Below are positions 48,687 to 58,066 of a stretch of 64,000 bases of DNA, piece after piece. The notes under the pieces are model-generated. The model was given only the letters and a program-made list of their open reading frames with translations. It ran no database searches and had not been told where the DNA came from. How positions within the stretch are numbered: position 1 is the stretch's first letter; each line of letters opens with the position of its first letter. This DNA is from Cyanobacteria bacterium UBA3301 (GTDB lineage Bacteria; Cyanobacteriota; Vampirovibrionia; Gastranaerophilales; Gastranaerophilaceae): assembly GCA_002361485.1 (NCBI GenBank), contig DESZ01000006.1, positions 124,001 through 188,000 on the forward strand. Direction: 5' to 3'. A program made the position numbers and the translations under genes.

Positions 48687-50795
48687 TTACTCCTGCATAT
48701 AAACTTCGCCGATTGTATCTATGGCTTCAACTTTAATATCAGTTATAAGTTCGGAGTATGAAATAACAACAATAGTCGGAATATGACGTTCAAGTAATTG
48801 ATACAATGGCAACCTAATTCTTGGAGAACACAATACAACAGGCTGCCTTCCGCAGGTTTGATGTGCGCGCATCAAAGTTGTTGCGGTTGTTTCAATAAGC
48901 TCTTGAACTTGTACGGGATTTAATAAAAACATTGTTCCCAATTCCGTTCTTTGACAGCTGTCATCCAAGACTTTTTCCCACTCAGGCGAAAGGGTAAGAG
49001 CATATAAAACTTTATCTTCCTGAACATTTGACAAACAAATTTGACGCCCTAATGCAGCTCTCAAACGTTCCGATAAGATATCCGGCTCTTTTGAAAATCT
49101 CGCATAATCGCACAATCTTTCAAACACAAATATAATGTCTTTTATTGAAACTTTTTCTCGAATTAAGTTAACAAATATTTTTCTTAAATCGCTTGTCGAA
49201 ATGATAGTCGGAACAAGGTCATTAACCAAAGTAGGGTCTTGGGAACGAACGAGTTCCATAAGTTTAAGTACATCTGTTTTCGTCATTACTTCATCAACAT
49301 GTTTTCTTACACATTCCTGAAGATGTGTTACAATAACATCTGTTGCATCAACAGCCGTAACAAGACGTGCTGATTTTGCATCATCCTGATTTATCCAATA
49401 AGCCTGCGTTTGATATGTCGGGTCAATACCAATAATCGCATCATCTGGAACTTCTTTTTTCATAGAATCCCACTGATCTGCAATTACCATATATTTACCC
49501 GGATATACATAACCCGTAGCAACGGTATTACCGCGAATAAGTATCATATACTCATTCGCATCCAATGCAGAAGAATCCATAATACGAATATTCGGCAATA
49601 TATACCCAAGTTCATCCGTTACCCTTTGACGAAGTGCGGCGATTTTAGCAAGCAATTGACCTTCCTGATCAGGGTCTGCAATGACCAACAAATTAGAACC
49701 GACTTGCAAACTCAAAATATCAACACCCAAACGTTCATACATCCTGTTCGGGTTGACAAGATCCTGCATATTCTGTTTAACATTTTCCAATTGTCCCAAT
49801 TGTGATTGAACATCAGCATTGATAAGAACTTGAAATCCTGCAACAAATATTATGACTGAAAAAATGATAAACGGAAGACTTGGAAGCCCTGTTCCCTCCC
49901 AAAACCATGTTTTCCCTGTAAGTCCGAGGAAAAACAAGAAAATAGAAGCAAAAAACAAAGCATAAGGTTTACTTGTAATTTGCGTTGCGACATCACCGCC
50001 TAATGATGAGCTTTTAGCGGATGCACGAGTCATAAATACACCTGCCGCAATAGACATCAATAAAGACGGGACCTGAGAACAAAGGCCATCACCGATTGTT
50101 AATTGTGTATATTTACCAACAGCATCAGCTATAGGCATTTGCTGCATCAAACATCCGATTGCCAACCCGCCTATAATGTTGACAAGAGTAATAATTATAC
50201 CTGCAATGGTATCCCCTTTAACAAACTTCATAGCACCGTCCATAGAACCCATGAGGTTAGATTCTCTTGATAAATCATCACGGCGCTTTGTTGCTTCTTC
50301 CGGCGATATCAAACCCGCGTTAAAATCAGCATCAATAGTCATCTGTTTACCGGGCATAGCATCCAATGCAAAACGTGCGGAAACTTCCGCAATACGTTCG
50401 GCACCCTTTGTGATAACCATAAACTGTACAATGGTAATAATTAAAAAGATTACACCCCCAACTATCATATTACCGCCCGTAACAAATTCTCCAAAAGCTT
50501 GAATAACTTCACCCGCCTGCCCTTTAGCAAGGATTAATCTTGTTGAACCTATAGAAAGACAAAGCCTAAACATTGTTCCTACAAGAATAATTGACGGAAA
50601 TGATGATAATTCCAAAGTTTTTTGTACATACAAGGCAAACATCAAAAGCACAATACCAAGTGTAATATTTAAACAAATACAAATGTTAATTACCCAGGTC
50701 GGAAGTTCTACAAGCAATATAACAATAAGGAACAGTACGAATACTGCCATTAAAATTTCACTTATTGGATTTGTTTGTCCTTCCGGTGCTGCCAT
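48687..50795 (-). CDS. flhA: Flagellar/type III export gate protein FlhA
   Basis: A 702-residue export-gate protein. The N-terminal ~350 residues are hydrophobic with the FHIPEP region (LVGTMFRLCLSIGSTRLILA, GEVIQAFGEFVTGGNMIVGG, FALDAMPGKQMTIDADFNAG, LTIGDGLCSQVPSLLMSIAA). A soluble cytoplasmic domain follows (IGIDPTYQTQAYWINQDDAK). It recruits and passes substrates to the export channel. ESNLMGSMDGAMKFVKGD is closer to what I recall of the injectisome protein SctV (AMKFVKGD) than of FlhA (ASKFVRGD), while the rest fits either. The start overlaps the fliH stop by one base. Confidence 0.93.
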   Translation of the reverse strand: MAAPEGQTNPISEILMAVFVLFLIVILLVELPTWVINICICLNITLGIVLLMFALYVQKTLELSSFPSIILVGTMFRLCLSIGSTRLILAKGQAGEVIQAFGEFVTGGNMIVGGVIFLIITIVQFMVITKGAERIAEVSARFALDAMPGKQMTIDADFNAGLISPEEATKRRDDLSRESNLMGSMDGAMKFVKGDTIAGIIITLVNIIGGLAIGCLMQQMPIADAVGKYTQLTIGDGLCSQVPSLLMSIAAGVFMTRASAKSSSLGGDVATQITSKPYALFFASIFLFFLGLTGKTWFWEGTGLPSLPFIIFSVIIFVAGFQVLINADVQSQLGQLENVKQNMQDLVNPNRMYERLGVDILSLQVGSNLLVIADPDQEGQLLAKIAALRQRVTDELGYILPNIRIMDSSALDANEYMILIRGNTVATGYVYPGKYMVIADQWDSMKKEVPDDAIIGIDPTYQTQAYWINQDDAKSARLVTAVDATDVIVTHLQECVRKHVDEVMTKTDVLKLMELVRSQDPTLVNDLVPTIISTSDLRKIFVNLIREKVSIKDIIFVFERLCDYARFSKEPDILSERLRAALGRQICLSNVQEDKVLYALTLSPEWEKVLDDSCQRTELGTMFLLNPVQVQELIETTATTLMRAHQTCGRQPVVLCSPRIRLPLYQLLERHIPTIVVISYSELITDIKVEAIDTIGEVYMQE

Positions 50796-51523
50796 TACAA
50801 TTCCTTCAATACTTCTGTTATAATATCAAGCTGAGTTTCAATCGTTGCATCAATTACGCCGTTTGTTGTCGTTACAAGACATCCGCCCTCCATTGTATTT
50901 TCATCCGGCATAATTATCACTTTTGCCTCTAAACCCGCATTGGAAACTTCTTCAGGAACACGCTGCTTTAACAACGCTGCCTGCGACGGGTTTACTTTAA
51001 GCATAATCTTTGCTTCCTCTTTTGATAACCCTTTCAATATTTCTCTTATATTATCAAGGATTATATCAGGATTTTCTGCCACTTCTTTTTTAATGATTTT
51101 TTTTGCAATATCAAAGCTGATTTCCAAAACATCAGGAGCAATTGAATCATATACATCCTGTTTTGCAGTGAAAAACACCCCTAAAGCGTCTCTTATTTCC
51201 TGTAAATCACTTTTAGCGGCCTCTAAGCCCTCCTGATAGCCTTCCTTTGCTGCAGTTTCTCTGATAGATTCAGCTTCTTCTCTTGCTCGAGAAATTAAAT
51301 TCCTGTCATCAATTCTGCGAAAGCCGCGTCTTCTATCCCCTCTGCGCCTCTCCTGCCGCTGTTTGAAATCAATATTATCCAAATCAAATAAGTCGATTTC
51401 CTCTTCTTCAGGCTCGACTTGATTCGTAACTTCTTGTACGGACTCCTCTTCTTGCGCCGAAAGTTCTTGTTCCTGTTGAACCTCCGCCCCATGAATGTTT
51501 ATATTTTTCTTTTTTATTATCAT
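50795..51523 (-). CDS. fliH: Flagellar assembly protein FliH
   Basis: A 242-residue regulator of the export ATPase FliI. The first ~70 residues are acidic and low complexity, then a very basic stretch (RRRGDRRRGFRRIDDRN), a helical segment (AREEAESIRETAAKEGYQEG) and the C-terminal FliH/SctL core (PDVLEISFDIAKKIIKKEVA, MLKVNPSQAALLKQRVPEEV, GGCLVTTTNGVIDATIETQL). The overlap with flhA suggests coupled translation. FliI is not in the window. Confidence 0.85.
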   Translation of the reverse strand: MIIKKKNINIHGAEVQQEQELSAQEEESVQEVTNQVEPEEEEIDLFDLDNIDFKQRQERRRGDRRRGFRRIDDRNLISRAREEAESIRETAAKEGYQEGLEAAKSDLQEIRDALGVFFTAKQDVYDSIAPDVLEISFDIAKKIIKKEVAENPDIILDNIREILKGLSKEEAKIMLKVNPSQAALLKQRVPEEVSNAGLEAKVIIMPDENTMEGGCLVTTTNGVIDATIETQLDIITEVLKEL

Positions 51524-51535
51524 GATACAACATTA

Positions 51536-52570
51536 TTATACAATACTTTGCAAGTGTGAGGCAACAATACTTGCAACTTTTGGAGGCATCTTTTCATAAA
51601 ATTTATCTTCCAATGCCGAAAAGACCAATCGTTTTACCCCTATGCGCTCTTTTATTAATAACCGTTCCAATTCCTGCTCTGAATATTGCGCTGCAAACTC
51701 TTTAATTTTTTTAACAACTTTGTCAGGAATAACGTCAGTACTGCTCGGAAGATGCATTTTTATCTCATACAAACAGCGCATTGTATTTTGCGCACCGACT
51801 TTTTTCTCTAAGTCAGGTACTTGCATATATTTTACAACGGCTTCAGCATCATCATCGTCAAATTTATTCAATATAGTTTGTACTCTGTCGCGATTCATTC
51901 TGTTGAACAACATTGCAACAGTAGCCAATTTTAAAGATTTTGAACCAACCTTATTAGGATCTTCGGCAGGCTGAGTAACAGCACCTCCTTCGACAGGCTG
52001 TACGGGATTTTGAGCACCTTCAGGAAGATTTTGAGCATCTTGCTCTTGCTGTGCTTGCGCCTGTGCCTGTTCTTGCATTTCCTGCGCCATCTTGTTCATA
52101 TTAGATTGAGATGCCGCAAATTCCATTAAACCTTCATCTATTATGCCTTTATCTTTTAATTCGGTTATTGCTTCGACATAAGTTTTGTTTACATGGTGCT
52201 CAATAAGCTCAATAATTTTATCTGTCGGAAGGCCTTGAGCAAAGGTTTGCTTAGCAATTTCAAAAATTGTATATGCGATTCTTTGCATTATAGAATCCCA
52301 ATACTGTCTCGGAATTCCCGAACGGATAATATCTACAGATTTATGAAAAGACCATTCTGCGATAATTTGAGTAATGTAAGTAGATTGTTCAGCATCAAAA
52401 TTAAGGCTTTTATCCTCAGCAAGCGTTTTCCCTGCCATCATTGAAAAATTGCCGAGAGTATTTATTACATATTGTTTTTGCTCGTCATTAAACTCTTGCG
52501 GAACAAGTTCTTGCGCTTGCATTGCTAAATTTTGAGCAAAACCTTCATAGTCAAAATCTTTTGCAGCCAT
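51536..52570 (-). CDS. FliG-position flagellar protein, highly divergent
   Basis: A 344-residue protein in the place of fliG between fliF and fliH, but the usual FliG signatures, including the conserved middle-domain EHPQ and the C-terminal charged helix, are not seen. The N-terminal half is helical (YVINTLGNFSMMAGKTLAED, IMQRIAYTIFEIAKQTFAQG). A Gln/Ala/Glu/Pro-rich linker (~155-205) separates a C-terminal helical domain (RVQTILNKFDDDDAEAVVKY, ARFLIKERIG-type segment, MPPKVASIVASHLQSIV). If it is FliG it is very diverged; it may serve only as a rotor ring component or as a new part. It overlaps fliF by one base. Confidence 0.6.
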   Translation of the reverse strand: MAAKDFDYEGFAQNLAMQAQELVPQEFNDEQKQYVINTLGNFSMMAGKTLAEDKSLNFDAEQSTYITQIIAEWSFHKSVDIIRSGIPRQYWDSIMQRIAYTIFEIAKQTFAQGLPTDKIIELIEHHVNKTYVEAITELKDKGIIDEGLMEFAASQSNMNKMAQEMQEQAQAQAQQEQDAQNLPEGAQNPVQPVEGGAVTQPAEDPNKVGSKSLKLATVAMLFNRMNRDRVQTILNKFDDDDAEAVVKYMQVPDLEKKVGAQNTMRCLYEIKMHLPSSTDVIPDKVVKKIKEFAAQYSEQELERLLIKERIGVKRLVFSALEDKFYEKMPPKVASIVASHLQSIV

Positions 52571-54273
52571 TAAGGTTCACCCCCTTGACCTGCCGCAGCA
52601 TTATTTTTTGAGCCGTCTTCTATCCAGCTCTTAATACTGTCAGCATTTTCTTCACCTAATTGATCGGATATAGCATCCAAAGATTCTGTCAACAAACGCT
52701 CATCAAATACAGGTATTTGCTGCAAATTATTCTGACGTTGGTTTAACAAATCTTGAGCCAATTCTGATTGACGCTGAGTCAATTGACTTGCACGCGAATT
52801 TATATCATTTAATTGACGTTCTTGCTCTAAAGCTCTGCGTCTGAGTTCTTCGACTTCCATTTCATTCTGTTCGCGTAATTGTTTTACTTTATTTGAAACC
52901 GCTTTGAATGTGATTAATATACCTATTGCAGTAATTACAAGAGCAAGCCACCAAGGGTTACCGGTATCATCTACGCGCGGTAAATTTTGCTGCTTATCAG
53001 GTGATAAATACGGATCGTTTGAATTTGAAAATGCTATTGAAACATTTGCTGCCGTTACTTTTGGACTTGCAGCTCTTGCTATTAAATCTTTTAATTCTTC
53101 CAACGTCGTATCTGCAGGAATACTGTTTCTGTCTAATGTAACAGCAATTGAAATATCTTCAACGACACCCGGTTTTATATATTCATTAGTTTGAGTTTTT
53201 GTAACACCGTATTGAGTTTCTGTTGCCTGTCGTGAATAACTTCTATCCTGACTTGCGCTGTTACCTGAATTTGGCAAGCCGTTCGGTAAATACACACTTA
53301 CGGCATTTACTCCTTGACTTTGATCACGCGTCTTATCACCTAAGCCTTCAGAGAATGACTGTTCGGTAACAGCAGTTTTTCTCTGCGGATCATAATCAAT
53401 AGTAAATTTTTCAACAGGTGTTTGACGTAAAAAAGTACTGACCGTAGCAACATAATTTCCCGGACCGACAAGTCTGTCCAATTGTTTTGAAATTTTTTGC
53501 TGCATATATTTGTCATTTTCTTCTAATTTTTGAAGCATTTCATCTTCCGCATCCATTACGCTGTGGTATGTATTGCCGTTAGTGTCCGTAATTGCGATAT
53601 TTTCAGCTTTTAAATCGGAAACACTGCCCAATAACAAATTACTTATAGCTTTAACTTTTCCCTGATCCAACTTTTCGCCGGAAGGCATAACTAATTGAAC
53701 AGTTGCAGTTTGCGGCTTTTGTTCATCAAACATTGAGCCGTTGGAAGGAATTGATATAAATACCGTAGCATTTTGAATAGGCGGTATTTGCTTTATTAGT
53801 CTTGCCAATTCACCATTCATGGCACGGGCAAGACGAATTCTTTTATCTTCCTTAGTTGATGTAAAATCACCTTTATCAAATATTTCCAACCCTACATTTT
53901 GATCAACCAGACCTGATTGCACAATAGCAATAAGAGCCTTGTCCCTGTCAGTAATTGTACATTTTTTTGTCAAAGTAGAACAATTATTTTTATTTAACAC
54001 TAATTTTGATTTTGTACCATCTAATTGACGTTCTGCGGTAATACCTTGTTTCGCAAGCATTGCCTGAATTTCTAACGCTTTACCGATATTATCAGTCGTT
54101 AATAATTCAACATTTGCCTTTAAAGGTTCTGTTCCGACAACTGTTGCGCCGTTATCACTTTTACCACCACTTGCCAATGCTGCAATCAATATTACAATGA
54201 CAATAAAAGCGACTACTCCGCCCGCTATTCCATATAATAATTTCTTGTTCTCTGTTATTTTACTAAAATCCAT
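52570..54273 (-). CDS. fliF: Flagellar MS-ring protein FliF
   Basis: A 567-residue MS-ring protein. One membrane helix is at the N-terminus (LLYGIAGGVVAFIVIVILIA) and another near ~440-460 (WWLALVITAIGILITFKAVS). The periplasmic ring-building motifs lie between: QAMLAKQGITAERQ, LARAMNGELARLIKQIPPIQ, ATVFISIPSNGSMFDEQKPQ, KAISNLLLGSVSDLKAENIA and QLDRLVGPGNYVATVS. The C-terminal tail after the second helix is a long coiled coil (EQERQLNDINSRASQLTQRQ) and ends acidic. Two membrane spans and this length mark flagellar FliF and not the shorter injectisome SctJ. ATGG overlaps the FliG-like gene. Confidence 0.92.
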   Translation of the reverse strand: MDFSKITENKKLLYGIAGGVVAFIVIVILIAALASGGKSDNGATVVGTEPLKANVELLTTDNIGKALEIQAMLAKQGITAERQLDGTKSKLVLNKNNCSTLTKKCTITDRDKALIAIVQSGLVDQNVGLEIFDKGDFTSTKEDKRIRLARAMNGELARLIKQIPPIQNATVFISIPSNGSMFDEQKPQTATVQLVMPSGEKLDQGKVKAISNLLLGSVSDLKAENIAITDTNGNTYHSVMDAEDEMLQKLEENDKYMQQKISKQLDRLVGPGNYVATVSTFLRQTPVEKFTIDYDPQRKTAVTEQSFSEGLGDKTRDQSQGVNAVSVYLPNGLPNSGNSASQDRSYSRQATETQYGVTKTQTNEYIKPGVVEDISIAVTLDRNSIPADTTLEELKDLIARAASPKVTAANVSIAFSNSNDPYLSPDKQQNLPRVDDTGNPWWLALVITAIGILITFKAVSNKVKQLREQNEMEVEELRRRALEQERQLNDINSRASQLTQRQSELAQDLLNQRQNNLQQIPVFDERLLTESLDAISDQLGEENADSIKSWIEDGSKNNAAAGQGGEP

Positions 54274-54305
54274 TTCCGTCCCACTGTCTGTTTCTATTTA
54301 TTATA

Positions 54306-54644
54306 TTATATATTAATTTGCATAACTCTGTCGTATGCGTTTATGGCTTTACCTACCATTTGAGTAGCTAAATTTACACTTATTTCTGACTTTGAAATAG
54401 CAACCATTACGTCATGAATATCGACATTTTGATTTCCCTGCATAACATCTTTTAACAAATCATCAGGGGCATTAAGCTCCTGGTTAAAGTTTTCTATTAA
54501 CCCCGAAAAGACCTGTTTAAAATCTTGCGTTTCCGGCTTTTCAACACGATCAAATCGTATACTCGGCATATTGTAGCCCGAAGCATATTTTGTATGCTGT
54601 ATCCTGCCTGCCAAGTCATATTGCGGAAAATAACTGTTACTCAT
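54306..54644 (-). CDS. fliE: Flagellar hook-basal body protein FliE
   Basis: A 112-residue FliE that joins the MS-ring to the rod. The C-terminal half is diagnostic: FSGLIENFNQELNAPDDLLK, NVDIHDVMVAISKSEISVNL and MVGKAINAYDRVMQINI. The N-terminus is less conserved. FliE has no injectisome counterpart with this length, which favours a flagellar origin for the operon. It is the first gene of the operon fliE-fliF-fliG-like-fliH-flhA. No clear promoter is seen upstream. Confidence 0.88.
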   Translation of the reverse strand: MSNSYFPQYDLAGRIQHTKYASGYNMPSIRFDRVEKPETQDFKQVFSGLIENFNQELNAPDDLLKDVMQGNQNVDIHDVMVAISKSEISVNLATQMVGKAINAYDRVMQINI

Positions 54645-54851
54645 AATAACTTTAACCTCTCTACTTTATAATAATGCATTTTTCGTATTTTTATCAAGAT
54701 TTATATTAAAAATCAACCGTTTGGAGTACAAATCGGATAATTTTGTTTCATGCTCTTAATGATTTATTTACAAAAATCAATATTTCAGATAAAAAACTTT
54801 AAATTTTATTAAATTTGTTATATTATTTAAACCCAGCAACTTGGAGGAAAA

Positions 54852-55271
54852 ATGAAAATACAACCTGTTAACAATATCTCATTCGGAATAAGAATTAAAA
54901 TAGATAAAGCAAGTTTAAATAAAGCTGTACAAAACTTTTATAACAATGCCCCTGACGGAGCTAAAGCCTCTTTAGGTTCGTCAACTCTTATGGGTTCATC
55001 ATCAACTGCTGTCGGAGTTCCTGCAACAAACACTGTTGCAACAGGGTCCGATATAATTGGTACGGCATTTATCCTTAAACCGATGGATATTGATTCATAC
55101 GGAATTGTTCCTTCGGTATTAGCTAAGATGGCGCCGTACGCTACTCCGGAGACCGTTGAATCCTCAGCTTTTCATCCCGAAACCGCAGGAGCAATATTTT
55201 CGACCATGGGTTCAGAGCTTCACAAACATGCGCGCATTAAAATAAATAATACTAAGAAAATTCCTTCATAG
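54852..55271 (+). CDS. Lineage-specific small protein with NISFG start
   Basis: A 139-residue protein beginning MKIQPVNNISFGIRIKIDKA. The (I/V)NNISFG opening is of a kind I associate with many small proteins in this bacterial lineage; that is memory, not proof. The rest has a Ser/Thr/Ala-rich part (LGSSTLMGSSSTAVGVPATN) and a C-terminal segment with SELHKHARIKI. No signal peptide. TTGGAGG lies upstream of the ATG. The end is one base before the convergent dCMP deaminase stop. Confidence 0.6.
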   Translation: MKIQPVNNISFGIRIKIDKASLNKAVQNFYNNAPDGAKASLGSSTLMGSSSTAVGVPATNTVATGSDIIGTAFILKPMDIDSYGIVPSVLAKMAPYATPETVESSAFHPETAGAIFSTMGSELHKHARIKINNTKKIPS

Positions 55272-55733
55272 TTATTTTGTATTCTCAAGTTCTTTGCGCA
55301 AATCTTCAACGGAAACATATATAATTTCCGAATTATCATCTTTTTTTAAGACACAGTTTGTAATTCCTGATTGAACAATAAACCTTTTACACAATATGCA
55401 AATCATACTATGCCCCCAAATATATATAGTTCCATCCTTACATCGGTCTTGACCTGCCTGAATTATTGCATTTTGCTCTGCGTGAATAGAACGACAGGTT
55501 TCATACTGCGTACCTGACGGAATATTATGTTCAATCCTGTAACATTTGCCGCGTTCTGCGCAAGATTCAACCTTCGACGGAGTACCGTTATATCCGGTTG
55601 CCTTTATTTTTTTATCAGGGCCGACAATTACTGCACCGACTTGAGCGCGGATACAATTTGAACGACTTGCACAAGTTTTTGCCAAATCTAAAAAATATTC
55701 ATCCCAAGGTTTTATATTTACCATAGTGTTCAT
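55272..55733 (-). CDS. dCMP deaminase family protein
   Basis: A 153-residue zinc-dependent deaminase that converts dCMP to dUMP, supplying thymidylate synthesis. The zinc and proton-shuttle site is SIHAEQNAIIQAG; the second cysteine pair is in MICILCKRFIVQSGITNC. The N-terminal DEYFLDLAKTCASRSNCIRA and QVGAVIVGPDKKIKATGYNG are family typical. thyX lies in the same window at 62666, which would use the product. AAGGA precedes the ATG, 2 nt after the PurH-like gene start region on the same strand. Confidence 0.9.
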   Translation of the reverse strand: MNTMVNIKPWDEYFLDLAKTCASRSNCIRAQVGAVIVGPDKKIKATGYNGTPSKVESCAERGKCYRIEHNIPSGTQYETCRSIHAEQNAIIQAGQDRCKDGTIYIWGHSMICILCKRFIVQSGITNCVLKKDDNSEIIYVSVEDLRKELENTK

Positions 55734-55735
55734 CC

Positions 55736-56668
55736 TTAATATTTGTTATTTCTGATCTTTGTAAAAATCATAGGTATTTCATACTTATCAGCATATTTCA
55801 AAATATCTTGAGAATTTTTACTGTCACCCGATTCAATAATAAGCCCTATCCTGCCTTGAATTGCAGTATTAATACTTTCTTTTCGTTCTATTGCACTATC
55901 ATAAGCCAACACTGAATCTTTTGAAGCCTCACATGCTTTATCAGTAACAGATTCTATTGCCTCAAGTTCTGATGCAGCATTTTGGATAATCGCTTTTGTC
56001 GACAAATCCTTTGCTATAAGAGCTGATTTACTTTTTAAGTGCTTGGAAACCTTCCACGCAAAAATAGCATCCTCCGCTTGCTGTTGGGATGGCTTTGCTT
56101 GACTCACAACAGAAAAAGATTCCTTTGACAATTTTATATTATTCTGCTCTTGCACCAACGCCCCAAATGGAGTCATTTTAATATCAGGAGCACTAAATCC
56201 TTGAATTTCGTGTAAAGGAGTCTTTATACAAACAATTTTTACATCTGTATCCAACAGATACGAAAAGGCATCTTTTGAAAAAGATGGGGCAATTACATTT
56301 TTTACATGCATTGCAGATAACTGCTTTGCCATTTCAAAAGTTATTTCTTTTGATGACGATATTGTCGCCCCCGGAACCGATGCCGGTTCGCAGTCAACTG
56401 CTTTTATATATGCATCCTCTGAAGACGAACCAAGCGCGACAGAACATATTTTATTTTCTTTAACGATAACAACACAATTTACATCAAAAAACTCCGCACA
56501 AACTCTTAATGCCGACGCTAAATTTATATAATCAATATAAGAAAGTTCTTTTTCCCTGCTTAACACATCATAATCAATAACTTCATGTGTTCTGGCAATA
56601 GACGCGGATTGATGCGAATTTGCACCGCAGTCTAAATCCTTAAAATCACTTATTTCAATAGTATTCAT
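55736..56668 (-). CDS. Degenerate AICAR-transformylase-like (PurH C-domain) protein
   Basis: A 310-residue protein that resembles the C-terminal AICAR formyltransferase domain of PurH alone, without the N-terminal IMP cyclohydrolase domain. The skeleton is visible: CGANSHQSAS for GENPHQ, ELSYIDYINLASALRVCAEF, AEDAIFAWKVSKHLKSKSAL for the FAWKVVKHVKSN helix, and the final IGLIIESGDSKNSQDILKYA. The catalytic Lys-His of AICARFT (VKHTNPCG) reads VIVKENKICS, so the His is missing, as is the NPCG turn. It probably does not carry out the formyl transfer. It is upstream of the dCMP deaminase and 2 nt away, likely co-transcribed. GAGGGA precedes the ATG. Confidence 0.7.
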   Translation of the reverse strand: MNTIEISDFKDLDCGANSHQSASIARTHEVIDYDVLSREKELSYIDYINLASALRVCAEFFDVNCVVIVKENKICSVALGSSSEDAYIKAVDCEPASVPGATISSSKEITFEMAKQLSAMHVKNVIAPSFSKDAFSYLLDTDVKIVCIKTPLHEIQGFSAPDIKMTPFGALVQEQNNIKLSKESFSVVSQAKPSQQQAEDAIFAWKVSKHLKSKSALIAKDLSTKAIIQNAASELEAIESVTDKACEASKDSVLAYDSAIERKESINTAIQGRIGLIIESGDSKNSQDILKYADKYEIPMIFTKIRNNKY

Positions 56669-56809
56669 TTATATCCCTCATTTTTTACAAAGTGATAATA
56701 TCACAAAGGCAAATTCTCAACAAGAAAAGATATTACAAAAAGAAACAATCTTGAAATATTTATTATTATAGAATATAATTTAAAAAAGTTTAAATTAGTA
56801 GAGGTTAAC

Positions 56810-57445
56810 ATGGCAGAAAAGATTAGTGATAGTGTAGGTAAAAAAATTGTAGAAGCATTAAAAATGCAAAACGGCGGAACTTCAGTTGTTGAAGAAACCG
56901 TAGATGAAGTTAGTGATTTTGAAGAAACAAGTTCTGACAGTTCTTTTTCCGATAATTTTGACGAAAAGGCTTTTAGTGAACCGATTTCTTCCATAGGCTC
57001 AGAAGATAATATTGAAAAAGAATATCAATCTCCGATATCTTTTGGGGCTTCAATATCTTCACAATCTGCTATTGACAGTGCATTTACACAAAGTTTGAAC
57101 GACAATTTAGCAGGCAATTTTAATTCCATGCCTGCCAATATCGAATATCCTGCAAATATTGCAGTTTTGAACAGTTTAATTGCTAAATTACCGACAGGAG
57201 TTTCAAAACAAACAGGCGCTTTAATTATTCGTCAAACAATGGAAGCTTTGGGTATTTCAATGCAAGCAGTAATTCAAGAAGCAAAACAAGTTCAAGATGA
57301 TTTGACATCGCGCGCAAGAGAATGCCAAAAAAATATTATTGACTATCGTAAACAAATCAGCATGCTTGAACTCCAAGCTCAGCAATATCAAAGACAAGCC
57401 GTTGCGATGAATGATATTATAGGTTTATTTGCTCACTCTAAATAG
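56810..57445 (+). CDS. Coiled-coil protein, unknown
   Basis: A 211-residue acidic protein. The first ~80 residues are Ser/Glu/Asp-rich and likely disordered (EETVDEVSDFEETSSDSSFS). The C-terminal ~90 residues are helical: LPTGVSKQTGALIIRQTMEA, ALGISMQAVIQEAKQVQDDL and the coil KNIIDYRKQISMLELQAQQY. No signal peptide or membrane segment. GAGG lies upstream of the ATG. It converges with two other coiled-coil genes, 7 nt from the next stop, so the three may belong to one cellular structure. Function unknown. Confidence 0.6.
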   Translation: MAEKISDSVGKKIVEALKMQNGGTSVVEETVDEVSDFEETSSDSSFSDNFDEKAFSEPISSIGSEDNIEKEYQSPISFGASISSQSAIDSAFTQSLNDNLAGNFNSMPANIEYPANIAVLNSLIAKLPTGVSKQTGALIIRQTMEALGISMQAVIQEAKQVQDDLTSRARECQKNIIDYRKQISMLELQAQQYQRQAVAMNDIIGLFAHSK

Positions 57446-57452
57446 TCATTAA

Positions 57453-57788
57453 CTAACCGGGAACATTGTATGAAAACATTGTTTTAATTTCGGAGTTAAT
57501 CATTGATTCGACGGATTTGAGTTCTTCCTCAACTTCGTTTAATCTGGTTTGAATTTCTTCTTTTTGTAAACTAAGTTTTTCTTCAAGAAGTTTTAATTTA
57601 TATTGACGTTCCTGAAGTTTTTTTGCAATTAGAGAATCTGATTCATAATCGGTACCTACTTGCATCAATTCATTGGCAGAATTAGCAGCAACAGACATTG
57701 CTTTAGTAATTAATAGCAATTGAAAAGCCAGATTAGACTTTTCCATCCTTAATTGCCGTCTTTGAATGATACCTACTAATAAACCCAT
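57453..57788 (-). CDS. Coiled-coil protein, unknown
   Basis: A 111-residue protein with a hydrophobic N-terminal third (MEKSNLAFQLLLITKAMSVA) and a long heptad-patterned C-terminal coil (KKLQERQYKLKLLEEKLSLQ, KEEIQTRLNEVEEELKSVES). It ends 7 nt before the stop of the convergent coiled-coil gene and starts 5 nt after a third coil gene, with AAGGAAAA upstream. Not recognised. Confidence 0.6.
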   Translation of the reverse strand: MGLLVGIIQRRQLRMEKSNLAFQLLLITKAMSVAANSANELMQVGTDYESDSLIAKKLQERQYKLKLLEEKLSLQKEEIQTRLNEVEEELKSVESMINSEIKTMFSYNVPG

Positions 57789-57793
57789 TTTCC

Positions 57794-58066
57794 TTACCTT
57801 TTTTGATCGAGATTGGAACCTTTTAAGAAATTATGGTCTGCATTTTGAGCTATCAATTGCTCCATCTTTTGAAGCTGATGATTGTGATAGTTCAATCTGT
57901 ACTGAGCCATTTTTAATTTCTTTTTTATTGTCAGAAAATCTTTTATTCCTTCTACTATTGAATTGGCAATTTCTTTTAGAGGGTTACGCCTTATCATATA
58001 GTTTTTAGTGTATAGTAAGAAATCTAAGATTCTTCTGAGGTATAGGTTTAAAGTTTCTTGAAACAT
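57794..58066 (-). CDS. Coiled-coil protein, unknown
   Basis: A 90-residue basic protein (LNLYLRRILDFLLYTKNYMI, RRNPLKEIANSIVEGIKDFL, TIKKKLKMAQYRLNYHNHQL) likely helical throughout. The end overlaps the ribosome site of the next gene, so they are co-translated. No clear ribosome site for itself. Not recognised. Confidence 0.5.
   Translation of the reverse strand: MFQETLNLYLRRILDFLLYTKNYMIRRNPLKEIANSIVEGIKDFLTIKKKLKMAQYRLNYHNHQLQKMEQLIAQNADHNFLKGSNLDQKR

Noticed and set aside
54852..55271. Signal peptide or lipobox in the NISFG protein
   Set aside because: The N-terminus is polar and basic with no hydrophobic core.
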